64,000 nucleotides of DNA. Origin: Bombardia bombarda. Taxonomy: Eukaryota > Ascomycota > Sordariomycetes > Sordariales > Lasiosphaeriaceae. Below, one piece after another: positions 31,545 through 43,790 of this stretch. The DNA lies in assembly GCA_030512295.1 (NCBI GenBank), contig JAULSR010000009.1, positions 1-64,000 on the forward strand. The letters are read 5' to 3'. Numbering within the stretch: the stretch's first letter is position 1; each line of letters opens with the position of its first letter. The position numbers and the translations under genes are program-made. Under the pieces are notes generated by a model that saw only the letters and a program-made list of their open reading frames with translations, was not told the origin of the DNA and searched no databases.

Positions 31545-33120
31545 AGTAATAAAACTTTATTATAAAAAAAATTAATAATTAAAAAAACTTATTACCTCCG
31601 CTTTAAATTATTAATAAAAATTATAAATTAATATAATAAAGGAAAAAAAAAAACTAGTTTTATATAATATAATAAAATAATATTATAATTTAATTTTACT
31701 TTTTTTTTACCTAATACTATAATAATATAAAATTAAAATCCTAATTTTAATAAACTTAAAATACGGCGGAAAAGTATTTATAAATATTATTTTAATATAC
31801 GATTTATAATTATTTTTATATAAATTTATAAAATTAAAACCGTTAAAATTAATAAACGGAATAAGAAAAGCTTAGTTTATAAATTATATAAAATTCATAT
31901 TTAAAATCGGTTATTATAAAAAATATATATAAGCATTAATTACTAACTTAAATAAAAATTATCCTTTAATCCTTAGTTTTTTATAATTAAAATTATATAA
32001 TTTTTATATAATATAAAGCGAAAAGTTTTTAACTTTCGTCGATAAATATAATAATTATTACCTACTTTTAAAACTCCTTTACGCTTTAAAAAAGGTTATT
32101 AAGGCGGGAATTACCGTTTAATAATAATAATATAAAATAATATTAATAATTAATAAATAAAAAAAATACTTTATTAAATAATAATAGAAAAAATCTTTAA
32201 TAAAAAAGAATTAAAATAATTTATTAAATTTTATAAAGCGAAAGAAATTATTTAAAAAGGAGAGAAAATACCTCTATCAGCTAAAATAATCGCCGATATA
32301 AAAAAAAAACTCCCAATAGTTTTTCGATATTTTATTTAAAATAAACTTATAATAATTAATTTAAACCTAATAAATAATTAAAATATTAAATTATTTAATA
32401 TATAAAACTTCCTTTTTATAATAAAATAAAAAAAAGTATAAATTAATATATTTATTATAATGGAACTTAAGAAAGCTATATAAATTAAAGATTTAATTTT
32501 TATATTAAAACTACTTAAAAAATTAATGTATTAAATAATACAAAAAAAAAAGATTTAAAATATTATAAATCTTTATTTTTAAATAAATATTATAATTTTA
32601 TTAATTATTATTTTAATAACGTTATTTTATTAAAAAAATCATAAAAAAAATATTAGATAATTCTTCGTTAAATTAAATAAAAAATATATATTTAAAAAAA
32701 ACTTAAAAAAAAAATCTTTAAATAATATTATAACTTTTTAAATATATTTAATTAAATACCTCGCTATAAATTAAAATTTTAAAAAAAAAAAATATAATTA
32801 TTAGAAATAAAAAAAAATTATAAATAATTTATATAAACTATATAATAAAAACCAGAAAAGTTTATTTTAAAAATAAAATCTTTATCGACTTAAAAAACTA
32901 CGAAATTTAATTATAAATTATTTATTATATTTATACCTTTAAATTAAAGGGATATTTAGGAAAAACCAAAACAATTAATTTTATAAACTATATTTATTAC
33001 TAACCAAATATAACCACCGCTATTTAAACTTATTATAACGCTTATTTATTATATAATAAAACAAAAACCCTAAAATTATTATTTAAAGAATATTTAAAAC
33101 CGTTATTAATTCCGTTAACC

Positions 33121-34290
33121 CTATAAAAAAATATTTCTATTAATTATATTACCCCTTTTCCTATATATATTAAAGCTAATAAAACTTATAAACATATCTT
33201 AATAATCGTAAACAAATTTATTAAAATAAAATATTATATGCTTATAACTACTCTTAATGCTTTAAAGCTAGCCAAACAATTCTTTAAACGAGTTTATTCA
33301 CTTTATAAATATCCCAATATAATTATTTTTAATAAAAGCACTCAATTTATATCTACCTTTTAAAAAACACTTTTAAAAAGGCTTAGTATTACTTTACGCC
33401 TCTCTTCCGCTTTCTACCCCGAAATTAATGGTTAAACCAAACGATTAAATGCAAAAATAGAATAATATTTATAAACTTATATCGACTAAGCGCAAAATAA
33501 CTAGGTAGATTAGCTCCTTTTAATAAAATTCGCAGGCAATAATGCATTTTTAGAAATAACTAGCACATCCCTTTTCTTCGCTAACTATAATTTCTATCCA
33601 AAGATAAGCATTAAACCTTATAAAAACCCGGACCCCAAGCTTATAAAAGCTTAAAAAAGAAAGTTTCTCCGCGTTACCGAACTAACTAAATAATTCCACG
33701 CAATATAGGACAAAGTTATTACTCTCTCAAAATAAGCTTAAAACCGTTATAAAGCTAATGCTAACATATTAAAAAGCGACGCTCCCGAATATAAAGTCGG
33801 CTAATTAATTATATTAAACGTTAAAAAACTTCGATATAGGAAGACCGTTAAATAAACTTATATTAAAATAAAAAAAACCATTCAAAATCTTAAAGGCATT
33901 ATTACATATAATTATTTTAAATCTACCTAATAACATTAAAGTTAATAACTCTTTCTACGTACAACTTATCAAACTATACCCTAACGATGGCATTCCAAAA
34001 CAAAAGCAGGTACAAAAAGACGTACGAGCAAATAACGGAAAAATTATATCCCGCATCGGTAAACAACAAGAATACCGCTAGGAATACAAAGATATCCTCG
34101 ATTACAGCAAAGCGGAAAACAAGCGTTGGCAGTACCTCGTTAAATGGAAAGATTACGACGAACTAACTTAACAACTACGGAACGACTTGAAGCTACAACC
34201 TGGTAACGATGACGACGAGGCACTTAATCTTATACGTAAATTCCACGACAAACATCCAGAATACGACCCCCCGCCCTGGCTTAAAAAGAA
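33121..34290 (+). pseudogene. Integrase and C-terminal chromodomain of element B, RIP-inactivated
   Basis: The plus frame reads YKHILIIVNKFIKMKYY, LYKYPNMIIFNKSTQFI, LSSAFYPEING, corresponding to the retroviral-type integrase core (D, D and E positions), then a degraded linker. At about 34124-34275, RWQYLVKWKDYDELT followed by LNLIRKFHDKHPEYDPP is a chromodomain, which in Ty3/gypsy chromoviruses targets integration to modified chromatin. Stops are frequent in the core and rare after 34080. Confidence 0.85.
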
Positions 34291-34431
34291 AGCGGATCAC
34301 CGAGAACGATAGACTCAATCAACCGATAAAAGGAAACGGGGTAAACTTCGGGGGACAGGGTAAACTTCGGGGGACAGGGTAAACTTCGGGATTACGTCAG
34401 CAGGGGGACCCATTTTTCAGACAGGGGGTAG

Positions 34432-34649
34432 TGTCACGGGCCTAGCCCGCTCCTAGGCGTGGAATAGCTCGTGGGGTACTAGCGCCTTGGCGCCAAGGCA
34501 CTAGCACGTGACAGCCCCTTAGTCAGCATCTTAGTCAGCACCTTAGTCAGCTTTCCCAGGGATAAAACCCTGGCTTGGGCACACGGATAGTTAGTTCCGG
34601 CGTGCAACCACAATTATTATAAAGTGCACCCAAGGTTTAGCCCGTTACA
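34432..34649 (+). repeat. 3' LTR of element B, nearly unmutated
   Basis: Normal composition, TGT...ACA ends; the best available reference for the ancestral LTR of this family. Confidence 0.92.
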
Positions 34650-34654
34650 ATTTT

Positions 34655-35347
34655 AATATATTAAAACAAATATATAGCTAAAAATTAAAGACTTTTATTA
34701 AAGCTTATATTAATTATATTATTAAAACCGAGTTCTTTCTTATATTTAAAGCCGTTTATTTTAATATTATAATAATCGAAAATATTTAAGCTAGTTTCTA
34801 AAAAGCTAACTTAATATTATACAACCTTTAAGCTATTTTATTAAAGTTTAATATTAAATTACGAACTAAATATTAATTAGATTACTTTTTTTAAAAGCCA
34901 ACCTATAAGTCTTTTAAATATTATATAATTTTTTTAAAATTATTTTATAATTAAAATATATATAATACTATATTATTAAATATTAAAAAAGCTTTTTAAT
35001 TAATAAAAGGTATAAAGCTAATTATTTATAAAATAACTTTCTTATAAGAAAAGGTTTAGATATTTTATAAAGTTAAAAAAATATACATATAAGTTAGGGG
35101 GGTATTTATTATAAAAGATACATTTAATTTAATTAAATAAAAAAATACTATATAATAATAATTAAGTAAAAGGTCGGTAAAAAGAAGTATTATATAAGCT
35201 GGGCCGTCGGGCTTATAACGTTATAAAAGGTACGGCAAAATTAAATATAATATATAAATTTATTAAAAAGTTAAAAAGACTTTAAAAGAAAAAAATATAA
35301 TTAAATGTAGCTAATTTTCTTATATTATTATAAAATAATTAAGTTAA
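34655..35347 (+). pseudogene. Fot1/pogo transposase, C-terminal part, RIP-inactivated
   Basis: Continues the transposase after LTR element B: LKQIYS, KTFIKAYINYIIKTEFF, IFKAVYFN and IKLRT, corresponding to the conserved end of the DDE domain (lead-in LLNINYF, the LQPLDVGCF counterpart, sits in the 28839-28940 piece). Further on, GVFIIKDTFNL and LGRRAYNV resemble the C-terminal tail of these proteins. Many stops. Confidence 0.7.
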
Positions 35348-35412
35348 GAGGTTGCAACGTAGTTTAAAAGTGCGCGGGTCGCTTATATACGCGGGTCGCT
35401 TATAAATTACAT
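35348..35412 (-). repeat. Right terminal inverted repeat of the Fot1-type element
   Basis: Reverse complement of the left repeat. The inner doublet gcgggtcgcttata is better preserved here than on the left. Confidence 0.85.
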
Positions 35413-35604
35413 TATTTTTTATATTTATAATTTTTATTTTTTTTATTTTTAAATAAATTAATTATATTTATTATATTAATTATAATAATATATTATAAGC
35501 ATAGCTTATTTATATATATAAAATAATTTATAAAATATTAATATTTTAACGTTAAAGCATTAATATATAATATATATAATTTATATATATAAAGCTTTTT
35601 AATT

Positions 35605-35855
35605 AATTTATTTATTAGATTTACGATTAATCAAAGGCATATAGCCGTTAAGCTATAGCGGTTATAATTAGTCGATAGGATGAGAGGTATATAAAATAAT
35701 GGGGAGCTAGTTACGTGTTTTAAGAACCCTTTTAAAACTATCTACTTCCTATCCCTATAGTTTGTAATCCTTTTACATAGATAAGCAAATCAAAACAATA
35801 ACAATAACCTTCCTAACCCGTTCTCTATTATTACTATAGTGACTAGTACGAATAA
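35605..35855 (+). repeat. LTR-like fragment, unassigned
   Basis: A less AT-rich island with a TATA-like ggtatataaaataa at about 35690 followed by mixed sequence ending ctatagtgacta. It resembles the U3-R-U5 layout of an LTR, but neither ends nor target duplication can be fixed. Confidence 0.3.
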
Positions 35856-35894
35856 CTTTATTATTTTAATATTATTAATTAAATTAATTTATAT

Positions 35895-35960
35895 ACTTTA
35901 ATTAATTTTAATATATAATTATAATTATTATAAAATATATTTAAAGTTTAGCCCGTAATA
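35895..35960 (+). repeat. Truncated end of a sixth 218-bp-family LTR
   Basis: The last 50-65 bases match the LTR 3' end (ataattattataaa..., then agtttagcccgt) with transitions only. Upstream similarity fades, so the copy is truncated or too mutated. It lies outside the Fot1-type element. Confidence 0.5.
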
Positions 35961-38900
35961 TTTTTAATATAAAATTTAACTTTAAATAATTATAAAAATA
36001 AATTTATAAAAATATTAAAAATTAATATTTATTATTAAATATTTATAATAATAACTTAACTTTAAAAATTAAAATTAAATTTTTTTAATAATAAAACTTA
36101 AGTTATTAATAAACTTATATAAAAGTAATAAGTTATAATATATAAAAAAATATATTTAAAAATATTAATGCTTTATAATATTATATATTAATTATACTTT
36201 AAATAATATATTTTATATAAGAAAATTTAAGCATTATATATTAATAAAATAATATATTATTATAACGAGTTAATATTATTAAAAAAATACTTTTAAAAAC
36301 TAATATTAAAGTTTTAAAGCTTTTAAAGTTACGTACGAAGTTAAAAAAAGCTTAATATATAATACTTAAAGATTTATTACTCTAGCTTTCTTAATTAATA
36401 CTACGTAAGCTATAAACAATAATAACTTTAAATAGTAATAGCTTCAAGCGGGGATATAATAAATTACTGAGCTAGGAAGTTAGAAAAGTTATGAGCATGC
36501 GGGCGGCTGGCCAGGCAGAAAAATCAAGCGGGGTTACAGTACAATAAAAAGTTGATTTTTCTACATGTTTTGCTCTGTTTTTTTGGCTCCGGGCCTTCTT
36601 GTATGTGGCTCACACTACTATGGGATTTGGCGGTTGGTACTGCACCTCAGCTCCAGGATGGCAGCAGTAACATCAAGCCGATTTCTTCAACATTCGCGAT
36701 TCAAATAAACATGTTCAAAATGGGATGTTCTCTCCACACTTTCATAACTATCATACCACGTTGTGTTTTGAGATTGACAACACTGTCTCGGCCTCATCCT
36801 TTTTTCAATCAGTCCCTTGGTCTGAGCTGCGACTTCCTCTCCTCCTCTCCTCCGGGTGCTCCTTCCTTCAACATTGACCGAGACATGGTCATAGCGCGAC
36901 TATGAACCCCCCGTCAAGATCCGGATTTTTGTCCCTCTTCACTCATTTCTGAATTTTTCCGCACCGCGCGCCCACCTAAATGCCCCGCCATTGTGCCACC
37001 ACCAACCCAAGTCGTCGACATGTGCACCGTCGCGCATCCATTGACACCGACTCGCATGTTCTCAACGCATATTCTCCATGCCTGATAGCCACACGTGTAG
37101 CATAGCCAGGGTACCGAGGTGTTCTTCATTCCCGATTCCCATCGGGGCAGTCACCAGCGGAAGTCACTTCCAGATTCCTTTTTCGGCTTGGCAAAGCCTC
37201 CTAGTGTACACTAAACGCGGGGAACGGCCCGCGTGCCAGCTGAACCCCAGAAACCCCAACAACCTCTGTTCGATATTGTCCCGTTTGATCTGGATGATTG
37301 GTCGAGAGGAAACGGCTGCGCTTGACCCCTGCGGACAGCCCCAAAACCCTTTCCCTCCTCCCCCAAGTACCCCTGTGCCTTGTTCACTCTCATCGGTTTG
37401 TTTTGCAAAAGGACCCGAGTATTGGAACATGGAAGTTTTACGTGGTAATTGGACGTGATTCCAACCTACCTAGTTCAAGACATCGCCGTTACCGATTGAT
37501 GTTTGAACTTGTGTATCCTCTCCCTTTTTATGTCTCCCTTCCCTCGTCTTCAAGTTGTCCATCCCGTACTCCACCTTGTCAAGGTCGTCGGAGCAGGTGA
37601 CCATTCTCTCCATTACCGATACACCGCTTCCCCAAATCCAGAGGGGACTTTTCTGGACGAAAGGCACATCATGCGTATGCACTATTCCCAATCTGTGACT
37701 AGGGGTCCTGGACCCTGAGGTTCCAAGTTTGGACCCCGGGTTTTTTCTCCGGGTAGGGTTGGAACGTCGAGTCTCTCGCAGCGTACATACACGGATAGAG
37801 AAGCTACCAGTGAGGGTGCTGGAGCGGGACAAGAGCTCTTCTGAGGTTTCATCCGGCTGTTCCGTCCGTCTCCGCGCAGGCCGCTGACAGGTCGACAATT
37901 TGAGAGAGACTGCTTTTCTTGCTTCTTAGATTTTTGATTTTTCGATTTTACCCACGTTCTGCGTGGGATCTGCAAACAGACATCCGTCAGGTGGTCACGC
38001 TTCCACGCCGAACGCAGCTTCCAAGCTCATCCCCCACGTTTCAGCAACCTAAGGAGCTTAGAGGATCTTGCATACCCCGTCGAGCCCGTGTACATACCAC
38101 CCTGACTCCTGGATACCTGCTGTTCATATTATCATCTTGCGACGAATGTCTAGATTGTTAAAATTATGCCCGAAGTCAGGAAGGAGTTGACCTGTCCAAA
38201 TGTCTGGACTGGCGACTGTTGAGCTCCCATGCCCTCCAGGCCGGAGACCCAAAATACGAGATACCTAAACTTAGTGTACAGACAAACCTTAGGAGGGTTA
38301 CACAAGAGGTACGGAATACCAATATTCCCCGATTTGTCGGCCAAGTGGTCGTTCGGAGATTATCGACTCTCGCCACGAGAGCGCAAGGCGCTCAAACGAC
38401 ACCGATGTACTACTTCTTTCTAGAGTTTTGAAAAGCCGAGGTCAGGCCAAGACACAATCGCGAAAGCCCCCTTTCAATATCTCGCCTATGGCAGCTATCT
38501 CAAAGTACAGCTAGAGAAGGTGTTTCCACTATCATTGACGCGGTCTCTTTCTTCCGTCTCCCTTTCTTCCGTCTCCCTTTCTTCCGTCTCCCTCTCATGA
38601 TTGCAACCGATGGTAGATATGCCTGTGGCTCTCCATATCCACATGTGCGGTGCATCTCATCTGACTTGCGAAAAGAAAAACAAAACCGTCCCCAACTATT
38701 TGCTTCAACACACTTCACGTTGTGTTCATAGATGTTGCAGCGTTGGCGATATCTTCTTCATAAACGCCGACATCCACGGGTGGTGTGTCATGGGCCGACA
38801 ATCGCCACAGAGAGCCTCCGGTCTTTTGAACCAAGTTAGCGATAAGTATCCCAAGCTTCACAGCGACGAACTCACCTATCCTCAAAGTCGGTGATCTCTG

Positions 38901-41900
38901 GCTGACACTTGCGGCGCCTCTCGCTGTCGTACTTGGCACAGTGCTTGGACGCAATCCATCTCATATGGCCGCAGGAATACTCTCTCTGTGGCTCGTCAGC
39001 TCACTTCCAGACTTTCTTACACTCCGACCCATGCGTTACGAACCTGTGTGTAATTGCACATCTCGCAAAAAAATGGGTTGCAAAGTTGTGGGTGATTTTT
39101 GGGTTTCCTGTCAGTCAGACTGAGGGGTTGGTGAAGATGGAGTTCGCGATGTGTGGCGTCGTCAGTTGACCGTGGAGGGGAAAGAAGTCGTGTTGGGTTC
39201 TCTAGCCTTCGCCGTGTTACCCCCCTTGCGTTACGATGTCAGAGTGGCATGGTCACCGGAGGTTCATGTTCGTGTTTCTTTCATCTGATGTGTGAAGAGC
39301 GATAACTGGAAATGCTATCAGTGGTCAATTACTCTATCAAGTACGGAAGTTAATTTGCCCGAGGTTCGGATTCCGCTCAGTTGTCGTTCAGATCATAGCA
39401 TGTGATATATACGGCCTCTAGGACTCCAGATATATCAGTAAAACCAGCTCAGATAGCTAATGACCTTCGTCCGAACAACTCCAGACACAACCACGAGGGG
39501 GAGCATGACATCAGTGCCTGTTTACTACTCAGATGATTGGGCCTTGGGTTATCTTGCTCCTCTCATTTTAGTCTGGCCGCGATACAAACCCCTAAGAGAC
39601 TGACTTTGCAGCGAACGAAAGAGTATTAACCCTAGGGATAGTAGCATAACGTAGGCAGTCGTCCGGACCATCATCTGATGAAGGATTGCTAGAAACACAC
39701 TTCATGACCCGGTGTGGTTACTCCTGCGCACATTGTTAGGCCGTGGACACATGTTTGGACCAGCCGACCAGCAACGAACCACTAAGAGCATTGCTGTGCT
39801 CTTGTAGGACAACTGCATGTGTCTTTGATTAGCTTCGCCAGTGCCTAGCTTCTTGTTATCATCACCAATTAACGCTACCCTACTGATATTACATCCCCTT
39901 CCAGCTTTACTTAACTAGCTACTACTATGCCAGTGTGGTTGGCGGTCCGTTGTCCTTTTATGAACAAGACATTCTTAAAGCCACATCAACATAGCATGGG
40001 AGGCAGTAGTAGTTCATTTTTATGCAAGTAATACACTGTTCTCGTTGATCCAGCTGGAGACCTCTACCTAGGTATTTATGGATATCCTGTCTCGCAAGAT
40101 TTCGCATAACACGAGGCAAGGTTGAGGCTATGGCCTACTGGAGGCGGAGTTATCTGGACAGCCAACCACTATGCCGCTTCTAGTCTTTTTGTGTTTTTTA
40201 AAACAAATGGAGCTGGAAGTCTTAGATCATGAACGCTTTATAACCAACCGAACTAGGTGGATGTCCAGGTTTGGTTCTGGAGTCATCTTCATATGGATAA
40301 TATTCCAACCGGGCTTCGCCTCCATTCCCACCTTCATTCGAGGGAATTTTGTCAATTAAAGACCTCCCAGACCCAATCAGAACAAATACATGCACTCTCC
40401 GTCAGCCAGGAACTAGTGGGTTTATTATAAAGATACATGTATCCCATGAGCTAGTTTTGGGAGTGTTCTAATTCATATATACTATTATGGGTAGCTGTTT
40501 ATGACCCGAGAACTTCATAAGCTGGATTGTTATGTTGGATGAGGTTTCGACATAATGAGCTTGGTAACTGATAGCTAAGTTCTGACTCATTTGGTAATCA
40601 ACAAGCAAAAATAGACAATACACATGGTCGTCGTTTTCGAGCAAGAGATCACGATACTCCATGTATCATCACTGGCTGGGTTCGTTATATTCGGCTTAAT
40701 GGATACGAAGATTTTCTCGAGGTATGCCATAAACATCACCCTGGAAAAACGATGGCGTTGATAGTATTAGTTACCGCAAGAGTCTCAACCTCAACTGCAA
40801 GTATTGTTTTGACAGGGAAACTCACGGATTGCGTGACGTTCCGGAGACACCGAAAATATCCAGCTAAATACTTATACAGATTCTCGAATTTGTTGCATAT
40901 GAAGCTGCTATCTGTAGAACAAGGTTACAAAGATGATATTAAAGTGGCGGTAGCAAACCAACCAGACTGTAAACCGGTTCTCTCATTGGTGTGTATTCGA
41001 TACCCAAGTAAGGGGAACAAAACATTAGTCTCACCCCCAACTAATAGCTATTACTACGCAACTCAGGGGAAAGGGGCTAGCTCGAGTCACCATACCTATG
41101 ACAGATATGGTATGATCGGATTCAAACTAAATCCAAAGCATAATAGCCAAGTACCTATGTAGAAAGAATACGATTTGCCCATAATGAACGCTGCCGATAA
41201 CACGAACACGTCTCTCGAGTCAGTCAGGCTAGTGTTGCGTGGCCACCACCAGTCCACCACCCCTGAATACCCACTCACGAGCCGCTCTTCGGGGGACAGC
41301 GGAATAAAATAAAACCATCCACCGCCCACCCACCCCATCGAGTCGAGCAAGCTCATTCCACCACCGCACCTTCACCTTCTCCACTTAAGGAGCAATCACA
41401 CAAACGCGGGGAGAGGAGCAAGCAGCCGTCATTGCATTGCCAGAGCCAGATACGCGTATAACACAGTACAGTAGAACAAGAAAACCGAACCGACCCCCCT
41501 TCCAGCTCTACCTACTGTGTGCTAGTAGCGACTGTGACGCGATATTGCTTAAGAACGCCATCGGGCCTATCCCATGCCAAGATTCTCAAGTCTCCAAAAG
41601 CTTGGCTGGGAAAAGCAGCCGAGAGAGGCTAGAAAGGATCGCTGGATGGATAGATAGATAGATGGATGGATGGGATCTGCTCTCTATCATGATGCATTGC
41701 GTGGGTGTCCCACTTTGGCTTCGCTTTGGCTTCGAAAGCCAGTGGACACTGGCACCATTAATTAATTACCGAGACGAAAGGATCACGCACCCACCCACCG
41801 CCAGCCTGCCAGCCAGGTGCCAACCTCGAAAGGGTGGCGAAGAAAGCTGTGAGGTCGAGGAAAAATGAAATTGATGGATGGGATCGGTCTTCGGCCATCG

Positions 41901-42148
41901 GCAGTCGGGCTTGTCGGCCGTTGGTCGGTCGCTCGCCGAACGGAACGGTCGGCAAGGAAAACAACTGAAGAAAAGCTTGAACGGGTTTATTTCCCTGGAA
42001 AGGGTGCAGTTGGAGGCAAAGAAAGGATAAAAAAAAGGGGGGCCGCCGTCACGGGTCAGACAGACCACTCAGCTGATTACCGCAATCCATCCAGACACTG
42101 AAAGCAGACACACACACACCACAACCGCCCACGCATACGACCACATAA

Positions 42149-42195
<47 letters not shown>
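42149..42195. repeat. (CA)n microsatellite
   Basis: About 23 CA units with one interruption near the right end; a shorter ACACAC run precedes it at 42109-42118. Confidence 0.9.
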
Positions 42196-42200
<5 letters not shown>

Positions 42201-43486
42201 ACACGCCCAAATACTAGATACAGAACGCACCGTTTATAAGTGGTGGCAGGTACATGATACACCGCCACTTCTGATTGGGCTATTCTTCATGTCACGCGGC
42301 CCTATCACTCATCCACGTTGCCGTTATCCAGCAGTGACTTTATTTAGCGCACTATCAGCAGCAGTCAGCCTCAGGCGGCTGGATTTGAGAATGCATTTTG
42401 TCGGACTGGCGGCGGACAAAAAAAAAAGGGGGGGGGGCATGTGATGGACGCTGGACAGTCTGTCACGGCCCGTCCGCTGTGCGTACTTTGGTGGTACCCA
42501 ACAGCAGTCTGCCAAAACTCTCTGAACTCGTACATGAATCCAAGTATGTACATACAATACAGTAAGTAAGGTAGCATTGTATCCCACGACACTGCTTAGA
42601 CACTGTAACGAAGGACAAAAAGAGGAGAAGGGCAAAAAAAAAAAAGATAAGAAAAGCTCCCGGGTAACATCTGAATGGCGTTTTAAGAATGTGTTTGCCT
42701 TTCGGTTGGGTCCAGGTCCTGTGTTTGGCTGCTGCACGCAGCGATCGTGTCGTATAGATCTTCCGGGGGAGGTGGTGGTCGGTCGGCCGTCCGTCTCCCT
42801 TTCCCATCTTGCTTTGCCAAGCTGCCAAGCCCAGATTGCATTTCTTAGCAGTAACATGGCTGCTTGGACCGTCGTCCGATGCCAGAATGATGCAGGTACT
42901 AAACTTTATTGCAAACTTAGAAGACATGTATGGTTTTTGCGTTTCAATCAGGACCAACATGAGAAAACTTTCGACATTCGCGAGACATACAAAGGCGAGA
43001 CAGCAAGAGAAAGCCGAGTGCAAGATTGGGATGATAGATCTTTTAGAGAAACCAACAGAGAGATCAAAAGATTGTACTTGGTACATATTGACGCTCAGGT
43101 CCAAGACCTTGAACCTGTCGGAGAAGCTGCCGGGTCAGGTAGCCGAATAGGGGCAAAGTGCGTTAACGAGGTCGCAGGCTTGCAGCACGTACAATTGAGG
43201 GATTTTTGGGACCAAGTTGGAAGCACCTGGTTGGCTGAAGTCTTGACGCCCTGCAGACAGAGGTGCAAAGCGGCGGGTGCGGGTGCAGGCCCTAGAACTA
43301 GTGCATGTCCCAGGTCACGCTGTTGCTTCACAGCAGCCACTGTTGTAGGTACTGTATGCACAGGACCTATCCGCAGCAGTGTTTCGTGACACACTGGTGC
43401 ACGAGCCTGTGGAGAAGGGGCGATGCTCTTGTTCCGATTGTTTGTGTAATGCAGAACATGTAGTCTCAAGAATCAGGCCAGTTTAT

Positions 43487-43507
43487 CCCCCCCCCCCCCC
43501 CCCCCCC
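43487..43507. repeat. Run of 21 C
   Basis: An uninterrupted homopolymer, followed after one T by more C-rich sequence. Length in the assembly may be unreliable. Confidence 0.85.
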
Positions 43508-43790
43508 TCCCCGCGGCCCCCGGCCCCTACACCACACACGCCCCGTTGACATATCGCTCCCTAATGACCTCCCCCACCATAACATCCTGCAACACAAACA
43601 AGACAGGGCTTCTGCCGCCACAGACCGCCCTACCAGCTGTTCAGCAGCCCAAGCACGTGGCGTCTTACCAATTGGATAGAAACCCTGCCGCTTACCGCTC
43701 TCACCGTTCAATCTCTTGCAAGACATCATTTTTTGCGATTTCTTTAGTTGTGTTTTGCCGTTTCTCACTTTATCTTACGACGTACCGAAA

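Larger units (their letters stand above)
28941..34649 (+). mobile_element. Ty3/gypsy element B, full length with chromodomain-type integrase
   Basis: 5709 bp from 5' LTR (28941-29158) to 3' LTR (34432-34649), flanked by a 5-bp target duplication ATTTT (28936-28940 and 34650-34654). LTRs start TG and end CA in the less mutated copy. A polypurine tract (acagggggtag) precedes the 3' LTR, with three 18-bp repeats (ggtaaacttcgggggaca) just before it. Integrase and chromodomain remains lie at 33.1-34.3 kb, and no intact reading frame is left. A foreign solo LTR interrupts it at 31310. Without that insert it is about 5.47 kb. Confidence 0.92.
26488..35412 (+). mobile_element. Fot1/pogo-type (Tc1/mariner) DNA transposon, split by later insertions
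   Basis: Inverted terminal repeats lie at 26488-26552 and 35348-35412 and are flanked on both sides by TA (26486-26487 and 35413-35414), the target duplication of Tc1/mariner elements. Removing the two LTR elements inserted within it leaves about 1.78 kb, normal for Fot1 elements. The terminal repeats contain a subterminal motif (ataagcgacccgcg) twice. Transposase remains are on both sides of the insertions and in the 100 bp between them. All pieces are heavily RIP-mutated and full of stops. Confidence 0.85.
26210..36470. other. RIP-type AT-rich transposon block
   Basis: About 10 kb with very high AT and abundant TpA, sharp edges, and no intact genes. Every recognisable repeat pair inside differs almost only by C-to-T and G-to-A transitions on both strands. 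Islands of normal composition remain at 31310-31544 and 34080-34650. The layers are annotated separately. The pieces outside the named elements (26210-26487 and 35961-36470) are AT-rich remnants I cannot assign. Confidence 0.9.
36471..43790. other. Gene-poor DNA, 7.3 kb
   Basis: Normal composition, yet no frame longer than about 140 codons starting at ATG shows family resemblance, apart from an unrecognised 177-codon frame at 42856. A 15-bp repeat (tctccctttcttccg, three copies) lies at 38550-38592, and the motif caagcggggwta occurs twice at the left edge (36445 and 36523). The CA and C tracts are listed separately. I see no tRNA or other RNA gene. Confidence 0.5.

Noticed and set aside
42577..43389. 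Plus-strand open frame of up to 270 codons
   Set aside because: Starts at a non-ATG codon; the first ATG is at 42856. Composition is uneven, it is overlapped by equally long minus-strand frames, and I see no motif. Left uncalled.
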